DNA of 16,483 bases from Candidatus Brocadiaceae bacterium (GTDB taxonomy: Bacteria > Planctomycetota > Brocadiia > SM23-32): positions 1 to 16,483 of the forward strand of contig PUNP01000564.1 in the NCBI GenBank assembly GCA_003551785.1, given 5' to 3'. The position numbers were made by a program, and so were the translations under genes. Below the pieces are notes generated by a model. The model ran no database searches. It was not told the origin of the DNA and saw nothing but the letters and a program-made list of their open reading frames with translations. Below, piece after piece: positions 8,304-15,040 of the stretch. Each line of letters starts with the position of its first letter. The stretch's first letter is position 1.

Positions 8304-9182
8304 ATGAATACGATTAAAATTTTGACGATCGGCAACAGCTTTGCCCGTAATGCGTTGAAGTATTTGAGACAGATTGCGAAATCGACAGACGGAGTTCGTT
8401 TTGTGGTCGGTCGCGCTAATCTCGGCGGCTGTTCGCTGGAAAAACATTCTAATCTTGCTGATTTTACCCAAAAACATCCCGATTATAAGGGTTATCGGTT
8501 ATGTGAAAATAATGAGGGACAAACCGTCTATGCTAACCTTCAGGATGCTCTCACTTATGAAAATTGGGATTTTGTTACCCTTCAACAGGTCAGTCTTAAG
8601 AGCTGGCTGCAGGAGACTTTTGAGCCGTATCTCGGCCTTCTGCATTCGATGGTCAGTGATCTGGCCCCTCAGGCTAATTGTTTGCTGCATCAGACATGGG
8701 CTTATCGCTCCGATTCACCCTTTCTGGTTGAAAACTGTATGGCACAGCGGATGATGTTCGATCGAATACGAGACAATTACAACCATTTCGGCGATAAATA
8801 TGGTTGCGGTGTTCTGTTTTCCGGTGCGGCTGTTCAGAAAGTTCGGGAAACTCCAGGTCATGATTTCAAATGGCCCGACACAGAATTCGACTATCAGCAT
8901 GCCGAGCCGTTTGATCTGCCCGAGCAGGTGAATTCTCTGGCCGTCGGGTGGAAGTGGGGTATTGAACAGACCGTCGACGGTATCCCTCAACTCCGCCTCG
9001 ACCCCAATCACCTGAATGATGCCGGATGCTATTTGGTTGGATGTGTCTGGTTTGAGCAGTTAACTAAGAAGAGTATCTATGAAAGCGATTTCATACCAGA
9101 GGGAATCGGTGCAAAACACTACGAGTTGCTCCGTAGAGTAGCACATGAAGTCGCTGCCGGTCATTCTTTTTTCAGCTTATAA
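8304..9182 (+). CDS. SGNH-type hydrolase, DUF4886-like
   Basis: This 292-residue protein has the GDSL/SGNH block I near the very N-terminus (ILTIGNSFARN, Ser12 as nucleophile). Block V is DPNHLND (Asp233 and His236), which completes a Ser-Asp-His set. LGGCSL around residue 45 and LQQVSL further on match the conserved Gly and Gln-rich positions of DUF4886-type proteins, often found in glycan loci of Bacteroidota and PVC bacteria. The likely role is removal of an acyl group from a carbohydrate. There is no signal peptide, because the catalytic block starts at residue 6. It is the last gene of the first operon, 35 nt after the nucleoside-hydrolase-like gene. Substrate is unknown. Confidence 0.82.
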   Translation: MNTIKILTIGNSFARNALKYLRQIAKSTDGVRFVVGRANLGGCSLEKHSNLADFTQKHPDYKGYRLCENNEGQTVYANLQDALTYENWDFVTLQQVSLKSWLQETFEPYLGLLHSMVSDLAPQANCLLHQTWAYRSDSPFLVENCMAQRMMFDRIRDNYNHFGDKYGCGVLFSGAAVQKVRETPGHDFKWPDTEFDYQHAEPFDLPEQVNSLAVGWKWGIEQTVDGIPQLRLDPNHLNDAGCYLVGCVWFEQLTKKSIYESDFIPEGIGAKHYELLRRVAHEVAAGHSFFSL

Positions 9183-9503
9183 ATCAACAATCATGCCCCA
9201 AACATCAGGAATCCAGCCAAAAACGGGCTGGTTGAATCCACCGCCGGCCGATGTGGTAAAATATTCCTTTGATTAATATGTCAAAATCGATTATCGTTAT
9301 AGCAGCGACCAACGTTGTAGACTGAGTATTGACGGAAGATGATGGTTGCAGCCTTTGCTCCAACCGCTCCGGGATCACCGTGCGCCTTACCTGCGGTGAG
9401 CATACAGTCACGACGGTTGAGTAGATTAGAGATATGAGACTTGAGAATTACCAGCCAATTTTTGCCATGTGAATGATTAGAAAACCTAACATACTTTTTA
9501 TTC
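9183..9503. other. Gene-poor stretch between the two operons
   Basis: These 321 nt contain no convincing gene on either strand. A 27-codon + strand ORF (9193-9276) lacks a ribosome binding site. A minus-strand open frame across 9281-9505 contains an RRDC sequence reminiscent of a twin-arginine leader but degrades at once and has no initiation signal. One small hairpin is present at 9213-9231. The stretch may be decayed coding DNA left by a deletion or insertion between the operons. That is inference. Confidence 0.5.
9213..9231 (+). terminator. Weak hairpin after the first operon, possible terminator
   Basis: CCAGCC and GGCTGG pair perfectly around a 7-nt loop, 30 nt downstream of the SGNH gene stop. 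There is no proper T tract after it (only TT), so it would be a poor intrinsic terminator. It could equally stabilise the mRNA 3' end. Confidence 0.3.
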
Positions 9504-9731
9504 ATGCCGACAGTTTTGACGGACGTCTGGGTGAAGGATTACGATCGCCGTGAATTCAGCGGCTGGCGCGAGGAAAAGCTTCGCCAGGGAACTTACGAGG
9601 CTGAAATGAACGAAATATACGGCGGGAAGGGAGGGCAAAGCAAAGAGAAGTTCCGTGGTTGGCGTGAAGAGGACGAAGCACGCATAGAGCAGTGGCTGAG
9701 CGGCAAAAATCCCACTCTGCCGGAAATATAA
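9504..9731 (+). CDS. Small charged ORF with a repeated GWREE motif, gene or remnant
   Basis: This is a 75-codon ORF of unknown function. The protein is highly charged and contains two copies of the pattern F-x-G-W-R-E-E, once in the first half (EFSGWREEKLR) and once in the second (KFRGWREEDEAR), about 30 residues apart. That suggests a short internal duplication and helps argue that the frame is or was coding. No ribosome binding site precedes ATG 9504, and the frame is closed 30 nt upstream by TGA. It may therefore be the C-terminal remnant of a longer, lost gene. No signal peptide or membrane segment is seen. I do not recognise the family. Confidence 0.4.
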   Translation: MPTVLTDVWVKDYDRREFSGWREEKLRQGTYEAEMNEIYGGKGGQSKEKFRGWREEDEARIEQWLSGKNPTLPEI

Positions 9732-9752
9732 TGTTAACGGTATATTGAGTTG

Positions 9753-9770
9753 CAGTATTTTACCATACTG
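9753..9770. repeat. Inverted repeat, possible operator or small hairpin
   Basis: CAGTAT and ATACTG form a perfect dyad around a 6-nt centre. It overlaps a weak promoter-like pair, TTAACG (9734-9739) and TATTTT (9756-9761) with a 16-nt spacer, which would place it at an operator position for the second operon. Both roles are inferred from symmetry and location. Confidence 0.35.
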
Positions 9771-9808
9771 GAAAGAAACGGGAACAAACGGTGCTTTGCC
9801 CATTGGGT

Positions 9809-9844
9809 AAGCCTCCAGCGGCGCATCTTCATCACTGGAGGCTT
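9809..9844 (+). repeat. 10-bp perfect inverted repeat in the leader of the second operon
   Basis: AAGCCTCCAG (9809-9818) and CTGGAGGCTT (9835-9844) are perfectly complementary around a 16-nt loop, and two G-U pairs can extend the stem. It ends 45 nt before the ATG of the oxidoreductase gene and 28 nt before its ribosome binding site. No T run follows, so it is not a typical terminator. It may be a leader hairpin or a protein-binding dyad. This is the clearest non-coding structure in the window. Confidence 0.6.
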
Positions 9845-9888
9845 GTGAGTTATGCAGGTCAGCGACACTTTTAAGGAGGATAAACTAT

Positions 9889-11091
9889 ATGGTTGGTAGA
9901 GACAATAGGCTTCCACGTGTAGCAGTGCTGGGCGGGACGCGCGGCATTTCCGTCGCCGGCAATTGGCATAAACGGGGGCTTTCACGTATGGTAGCAGTCT
10001 GTGATCTGGAACCGGCAGTAGCGCATGATCGTTTGGAACAGCTCGGCATGGCCGCTTCCGAGAAACCGCGTGTGTACCAACATAGCGATGATATGTTTAA
10101 ATGGGGAGAATTCGATGCAGTTGTGATTGCAACGCCCGACGCAACCCATTACAAACTTGCTGCAGAAGCTTTTGAAAGCGGGTTCAATTGTTTTATAGAA
10201 AAGCCGATGACAAGCAAGCTCGAAGACGCCGTGGAACTCGTTAAGTGCTGGCGGCGTTCGGGCAGGATAGGAGTGGTAGGTCACGAATTCCGCCATGCCA
10301 CTATGATAACAGAAGCAAAGAAAAAGATTGAGGAGGGTGTTATAGGCACTCCCCGACTTGCCTTTACTGTCGATTCATGCGGGCGCATGGGGAGTTACTG
10401 GCGCCGTAAAGAATGGCGTTCCGATATTCGCCCCTCAGAAAACAGTCTTACTTTGCAGAAGGCTATCCATCAACTCGACATACAATCATTTTTGCTCGGC
10501 AGTCGTCCGCGGCGTGTCTATGCTTCGGCTGGAGCCGACCATTACGGTGGAGATAAACCAGGTGATCTGAAATGCGATGAATGCACTGATGCCCCGACAT
10601 GTCCCTACAATGCAGACAAGATGAAGATAAACTATTCCTCGGTTATCAAGCCTGCCAAGGACAGGCTCTGTGTCTATACCCGAAATGTTGACATACATGA
10701 CAACCAGATCGCTGTAATTGACTACTCTTGCGGTGCCAGGGGGTCTTATATCGAATGTTTCTTTACCCCTGACTATAAGGTGGAACATACAGTTATAGGT
10801 GATTTGGGGCGTATGACTTTGCAGTATTTTTTCGGCAATCCCTACAATGAAATAGAAATAAGCTGGATCGGAAAACATTCTTCGGAACGCCATGTATATC
10901 CTGCAAAAGGTGGCCACGGCGGTGGAGATCATGTTTTGGGGCATGTCTTTACAAACGCTGTTCGGGAGGGCGTGCAGCCACAGCCTGATCTTATCGAGGG
11001 ATACTGGGCTATTGCACTGGCCGTATCCATTGACCGTTCATCGGCGTCAGGACAACCTGTTGAACTGCCGGGAAAATTGTCGCAATCGTAA
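9889..11091 (+). CDS. Gfo/Idh/MocA family NAD(P)-dependent oxidoreductase with three-cysteine insert
   Basis: This is a 400-residue two-domain oxidoreductase. The N-terminal Rossmann domain starts VAVLGGTRGIS, an unusual version of the Gly-rich loop, followed by VIATPDATH and the family EKP motif (Glu104-Lys105-Pro106). The C-terminal domain has the conserved IHQLD helix (His194, Asp197). An insert at 229-238 carries Cys229, Cys232 and Cys238 (C-x2-C-x5-C). Similar Cys inserts occur in a subset of family members and may bind a metal, but only three ligands are visible. Family members oxidise or reduce sugar hydroxyls, and some are NAD-dependent glycosidases. AAGGAGG (9873-9879) sits 9 nt before ATG 9889. 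It has no signal peptide or Tat leader, so it is cytoplasmic. It is the first gene of the second operon. Substrate is unknown but is likely a sugar or uronate product of the neighbouring enzymes. Confidence 0.9.
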   Translation: MVGRDNRLPRVAVLGGTRGISVAGNWHKRGLSRMVAVCDLEPAVAHDRLEQLGMAASEKPRVYQHSDDMFKWGEFDAVVIATPDATHYKLAAEAFESGFNCFIEKPMTSKLEDAVELVKCWRRSGRIGVVGHEFRHATMITEAKKKIEEGVIGTPRLAFTVDSCGRMGSYWRRKEWRSDIRPSENSLTLQKAIHQLDIQSFLLGSRPRRVYASAGADHYGGDKPGDLKCDECTDAPTCPYNADKMKINYSSVIKPAKDRLCVYTRNVDIHDNQIAVIDYSCGARGSYIECFFTPDYKVEHTVIGDLGRMTLQYFFGNPYNEIEISWIGKHSSERHVYPAKGGHGGGDHVLGHVFTNAVREGVQPQPDLIEGYWAIALAVSIDRSSASGQPVELPGKLSQS

Positions 11092-11188
11092 ATTGAGTTG
11101 GTGGGATTCATAGAAGATTACTTTGGAGAAACTTTCAAGTTACAGGACATAAGAAAAAAGATTTAGAGGTTTATTTAAGCAAAAAGCC

Positions 11189-12493
11189 ATGATTACGAGC
11201 GAAACTAATGCGTTTATAAATGTGAAGGATTTCGGTGCGGCCGCAGACGGCGAGACTCTGGACACAGAAGCGATTCAAAGAGCCATAGACAGATGCAATG
11301 AAAGCGGAGGTGGTACTGTAGTTTTTCCTCCCGGCACTTATTTTACGGGGTCCATTCTGCTTCGCAGCAATATAAGAGTTTATGTTGGTCCCGGGGCAAC
11401 GATTAAAGCAAGTGACAGGGAGGAGGATTTCCCGGAATGCGATCATACCATCTGGGGAGCTAAGAGACCTCGAAGCCTTTTTTATGGTCGGGGCCTTGAT
11501 AACGTCTCTGTTGTGGGTTCAGGCATCATAGATGGCAGTGGAATGGAATGGTGGCGGCGGAAAAGAGAAGATACACTTCGCGGTGAACGTCCCCATATGA
11601 TTGGATTCATTGAATGCCGTAATTTGCTCCTGCGGGATTTCACCTGCCAGAATTCACCTACATGGACAATAAGACCGACGTTGTGTGAGGATGTGGTTAT
11701 AGATAACCTTCGCGTTATAAACCCATATCATGCCCCCAACACTGACGGTATCAATCCTGATTCCTGCAGGAACGTGAGAATAATGAATTGTCTGGTTGAT
11801 GTCGGGGATGATTGTATAACTCTTAAGAGTGGTACTGAAAACGACGTTGGCAGGCCTCGAAAGGTCTGTGAGAACATAACTGTGACCAACTGTACGCTTG
11901 TTCACGGACATGGGGGAGTCGTTGTCGGAAGTGAGATTCACGGTAGCGTACGCCGCATTGCAATATCCAACTGCATCTTTGACGGTACAGACAGGGGGAT
12001 CAGGATAAAAGCAAAACGTGGTCGCGGGGGGGTGGTAGAGGATATATCAGCGAGTAATCTGGTAATGCACGATGTAGGTTGTGCGGTGACCATCAATCTT
12101 CATTATGGACCGCATCAGGCGGATAAAACGGTAGAACTGCCGGATACGGATTTCCGGCCGGCCGATGCATCAACGCCCAGATTTCGCGATATACGATTTG
12201 CGAATATAAACGTAAGAAATGCCCGGGGAGCCGCAGCTTTCCTGTGCGGGCTTCCGGAATCTCCTCTGGAGAACCTCTCATTTGAGTCGGTAACGGTCAT
12301 TCTCAACTGTGAACCTGATAACGCGGGTGCAAGGCCGGCTGATGCTTGCGGCTTGACGACGGTTAAAGGCAAAGGGATACTTGGAAAATATCTTAAAAGT
12401 GTATACTTCAGAAATGTTGAGGTTAGAAACGTTACTTCAGGCAGTGTTTTTCATATTGAGAAGTCCGAAGGTGTACTGACAAAGAATAAGTGA
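11189..12493 (+). CDS. GH28 polygalacturonase-like glycoside hydrolase, cytoplasmic
   Basis: This 434-residue right-handed beta-helix enzyme has all four GH28 signatures: NTDG (184-187, Asp186), GDD (Asp207-Asp208), GHG (His241) and RIK (Arg272, Lys274). The catalytic acids and substrate-carboxylate contacts are therefore intact. The N-terminal FGAAADGETLDTEAI segment is the usual pectate-lyase-superfamily start. GH28 enzymes hydrolyse alpha-galacturonide bonds in pectin or rhamnogalacturonan, and many bacterial members are exo-acting on short oligomers. There is no signal peptide, which points to intracellular action on imported oligosaccharides. No good ribosome binding site is close: AGAGGT at 11165-11170 is 18 nt upstream of ATG 11189, and no alternative in-frame start explains it better. 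It lies 97 nt after the oxidoreductase gene. Family is certain, linkage specificity is not. Confidence 0.93.
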   Translation: MITSETNAFINVKDFGAAADGETLDTEAIQRAIDRCNESGGGTVVFPPGTYFTGSILLRSNIRVYVGPGATIKASDREEDFPECDHTIWGAKRPRSLFYGRGLDNVSVVGSGIIDGSGMEWWRRKREDTLRGERPHMIGFIECRNLLLRDFTCQNSPTWTIRPTLCEDVVIDNLRVINPYHAPNTDGINPDSCRNVRIMNCLVDVGDDCITLKSGTENDVGRPRKVCENITVTNCTLVHGHGGVVVGSEIHGSVRRIAISNCIFDGTDRGIRIKAKRGRGGVVEDISASNLVMHDVGCAVTINLHYGPHQADKTVELPDTDFRPADASTPRFRDIRFANINVRNARGAAAFLCGLPESPLENLSFESVTVILNCEPDNAGARPADACGLTTVKGKGILGKYLKSVYFRNVEVRNVTSGSVFHIEKSEGVLTKNK

Positions 12494-12536
12494 AGTCGAT
12501 GCCTTCTTCCGCATTTGGAAAATAGAGGTATTAAAC

Positions 12537-13421
12537 ATGAAATGGAAATTCGAGAAACCAGTATCCAGGATGGAAGGACGTAGATACAAAGCCGGTTTTC
12601 ATTGTCACACCGTGAACTCGGATGGTGGACTGGATGTTGCTGATACGTTAGAACGTTATAACGAGGAGGGATACGACTGCGTTGCAATTACCGATCACCG
12701 ACAGGTGACACTGCCGTCCGGCCCGCCGCATGAAAACTTTCTTATTTTAGCTGGAACAGAAAACGGTGGTGATCCGGACATTCTTGGTGTCGGCGTTGAG
12801 AAGTCCGTAGATGTCGATCTGCCGCTGCCCGAACGGGCACGTCTACTTGCGGAACAAGGCGGTTTTACTATAGCCGCACACCCAACTTATTGCGGCGTTT
12901 TGCCCCATACATATACTCAATGCGCCGGACTCATGTCTATGGAGATTTACAATGCATACTGTGATGAGGCTTACACAAACGGTTATGCCACAGAGCTATG
13001 GGATATGGTGCTGGGGCTGGGGAAGAGGTTATGGGGAGTGGCGGGAGACGATGCACATCTGAACCCGGCAAAAAGGTATTATTCCGATGCAGGAAAGGGA
13101 TATGTCGAGATATGGGCCGAGGAACTGACCCGACAGGCAGTTCTTCGGGCGTTGAAGCAAGGAGTTTTTTTTTCTACACAAGGACCGGTTTTTAAAAAGA
13201 TAGAAGTCGCTGAAAATTCTATAAATATCGAATGCAGTCCCGTTGAGGAGGTAAGATGGCGCACCTTTGGAAAAGTTGGTTATGTCGATTATAAATCAGC
13301 AGGTGCGAAATTGACGGCTTCTTCTTTACCCTCCTGGTATGTTCCCTCCATCTTTGTCAGGATAGAGTTAATCGATGCTGAAGGGAAAAAGGCCTGGTCG
13401 AATCCGATTTTTGTATGTTAA
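12537..13421 (+). CDS. PHP-domain metal-dependent hydrolase, CehA/McbA-like
   Basis: This 294-residue protein carries the PHP metal-ligand set: His22 and His24 (FHCHTVNSDG), Asp53-His54 (ITDH), Glu75 (AGTEN), His115 (IAAHPT) and Asp171/Asp172/His174 (AGDDAH). All expected positions are filled, so an active di- or tri-metal site is likely. The HCHTxxSDG form and the short C-terminal beta extension fit the CehA/McbA type, whose studied members cleave phosphate or carbamate esters. GAGG (12525-12528) lies 8 nt before ATG 12537, and the gene follows GH28 by 43 nt. It has no signal peptide. A T9 run (13165-13173) encodes Phe-Phe inside the frame. In this setting it may remove a phosphoryl or similar group from a sugar, which is inference. 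Confidence 0.87.
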   Translation: MKWKFEKPVSRMEGRRYKAGFHCHTVNSDGGLDVADTLERYNEEGYDCVAITDHRQVTLPSGPPHENFLILAGTENGGDPDILGVGVEKSVDVDLPLPERARLLAEQGGFTIAAHPTYCGVLPHTYTQCAGLMSMEIYNAYCDEAYTNGYATELWDMVLGLGKRLWGVAGDDAHLNPAKRYYSDAGKGYVEIWAEELTRQAVLRALKQGVFFSTQGPVFKKIEVAENSINIECSPVEEVRWRTFGKVGYVDYKSAGAKLTASSLPSWYVPSIFVRIELIDAEGKKAWSNPIFVC

Positions 13422-13703
13422 TTTAAATGGCTAAAAAATGGATATAAAACACTTCTGCATTTAGTTTACCGGCTCTCTTTCATCTTTGCGGGTAATTTGC
13501 GATGGGGGAAAATTAAAATACGCTCTCATTGGGCGTGATCATTTGCATTTTGACTTTTTTGGCAATGCGGCAGGGTCTGTTTATTTGGATATGAGTTACA
13601 GGGGCGACCGTCTGGGCGCCCTTCAGAGAAATTTTGTACGTGATCGTTCCGGGGCGAACAGCCGTTTGCCCCAGCACTCTGATTGGCCGGGAGGCCGTAA
13701 GTT
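13422..13703 (+). other. 282-nt gap with a possible decayed coding fragment
   Basis: The gap interrupts the second operon. It begins AT-rich (13422-13460) and then has one + strand frame open from 13465 that runs into the next gene in another frame. That frame lacks a start codon with a ribosome binding site. Its translation contains HFDFFGNAAGSVYLDMSY, which faintly recalls the His-x-Asp C-terminal motif of PVC prepilin-like proteins, so it could be a gene remnant. I cannot support a functional gene. No clear promoter or terminator is visible, although GGAGG (13690-13694) at the end serves the next gene. Confidence 0.4.
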
Positions 13704-14780
13704 ATGGTTGATATTAAAAGTCTGCCCCCTGAAAGTTTCAAGTTTTCTCCTTCTTTGCAGCACCGTTATTACATGGAAAGTCTTGAACCGAACCTCACCT
13801 ACAGGGGCGGTGATGTGGGGGAGTGGCAGAGAAAGCTGAGCAAAAAACTTAAAGAGCTGATCGGGGAAATCAACGTACAAAGGCCGCCTCTTAATGTGAG
13901 AAAGCTATGGGAGAGGGATATTGCGGTTGGGGATACTCAGGGTAGTGTTGAAAAAATAGTATTTACCAGCGAGCCATATTCAGATGTTCCTGCGTACGTT
14001 TGTCTTCCGAAAAGTGCTTCTCCGCCGTATGATTTTATGATATGCCTTCAGGGGCATTCTTCAGGGATGCATAACGAGATTCTGGTTGATCAAGATAATG
14101 AAATGCGGGCGATCACTCCCCCTAAAAAAGGGGCCGCTCGCGCTTTAGGGTGCATGGAAAATGGTATAGCCGCTCTGTGCATTGAACAGCGTGGATTCGG
14201 TGAGAGACAGGAAAAATTCCAGGCAAGGGTGGGGGCCCAATGTGTTGATACGGCCATGCAAGCTTTGATGCTTGGCCGCACTCTGGTCGGAGAAAGGGTT
14301 TTCGATGTCGACAGGGGTATTGAATACCTTGAGGCGAGGGGGGATGTTAATTTTAATACTCTCGGCATCACGGGGAATTCCGGGGGAGGGACGACCGCCA
14401 TTTATGCTGCTGCGTTGCTGTCGCGTATCAAATTTGCCATGCCATCGTGCAGTTTCGGTGCATACCGTCAGTCGAAAATGATCACTCACCACTGCCCCTG
14501 TGGTTATATACCGCATATTTTACAGTATGCGGAGATGGCAGACGTATTGGGCCTTTTTGCTCCCCGTCCGATAGTCATAGTGGCAGGGAAAAATGATCAT
14601 ATAGTTCCTCTTGTCGCTGTGCAAGAAGGTTTTTCACATTTGCATGACATCTATGCGGCCGCCGGCGCAGAGGATAAATGCCATTTGTTCGTTGGGGAGG
14701 AAGGACATAGGTTTTATGAGGAAGCGTGGCCGTATGCGGTTAAAGAAATAGAGAATCTGAAAGGCGGCAAAATTTTTTGA
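13704..14780 (+). CDS. Alpha/beta hydrolase, acetyl-xylan-esterase-like (AXE1/Abhydrolase_7 type)
   Basis: This is a 358-residue single-domain serine esterase. The nucleophile elbow is ITGNSGGG with Ser226. FAPRPIVIVAGKNDH gives the acid Asp298, and GEEGHRF gives His335. Oxyanion-loop candidate ICLQGHSSG lies near 110. Triad spacing is almost the same as in domain 1 of the protein at 1881 (Ser226, Asp301, His338), so the two are close relatives, probably with different ester substrates. Members deacetylate xylan, other sugars or antibiotics. GGAGG (13690-13694) precedes ATG 13704 by 9 nt. There is no signal peptide. It is the last gene of the carbohydrate cluster. An upstream open frame starting at TTG 13486 overlaps its 5' end in another reading frame and is not supported. 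Confidence 0.88.
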   Translation: MVDIKSLPPESFKFSPSLQHRYYMESLEPNLTYRGGDVGEWQRKLSKKLKELIGEINVQRPPLNVRKLWERDIAVGDTQGSVEKIVFTSEPYSDVPAYVCLPKSASPPYDFMICLQGHSSGMHNEILVDQDNEMRAITPPKKGAARALGCMENGIAALCIEQRGFGERQEKFQARVGAQCVDTAMQALMLGRTLVGERVFDVDRGIEYLEARGDVNFNTLGITGNSGGGTTAIYAAALLSRIKFAMPSCSFGAYRQSKMITHHCPCGYIPHILQYAEMADVLGLFAPRPIVIVAGKNDHIVPLVAVQEGFSHLHDIYAAAGAEDKCHLFVGEEGHRFYEEAWPYAVKEIENLKGGKIF

Positions 14781-14887
14781 CATTTACTTTTTAAAAAAGA
14801 TAATATTCTTGTCCATTATTTCAAATCCGCCTTTACAGCTTTATAGAGGACTTTGACGGTGAGCAAGTGTGTGAAAATAAAAATAAT

Positions 14888-14916
14888 TTGCAACTTGTCT
14901 TTTTTTAACGTATAAT
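14888..14916 (+). promoter_or_regulatory. Sigma70-like promoter of mreB
   Basis: TTGCAA (14888-14893, 4/6 to consensus) and a perfect TATAAT (14911-14916) are separated by 17 nt, inside an AT-rich stretch. The predicted transcript would start near 14923 and carry a leader of about 120 nt before the mreB start. A small dyad, GATG-GTAAT-CATC, lies just downstream of the predicted start. The remainder of the 260-nt gap (14781-15040) holds nothing else I can name. Confidence 0.65.
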
Positions 14917-15040
14917 TCATACAAAGTATGATGGTAATCATCGTCAATGACCATGTGGGGTTTTCTAACTACTGGAACAGGGGATGGCGGGATCGAAAAC
15001 GAGTTTTTTGGATGCTTAAGTTAAATTTTATGATTTTGGG

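Noticed and set aside
9193..9276. 27-codon + strand ORF after the SGNH gene
   Set aside because: Too short, no ribosome binding site, no recognisable family and rich in prolines without pattern.
9281..9505. Minus-strand open frame with an RRDC sequence resembling a twin-arginine leader
   Set aside because: No ribosome binding site, no hydrophobic segment after the arginines, and the frame ends after 74 codons. At most a decayed remnant.
13486..13839. 117-codon + strand ORF overlapping the start of the last esterase
   Set aside because: It begins at TTG without a ribosome binding site and its second half is out of frame with the clearly real esterase gene from 13704.
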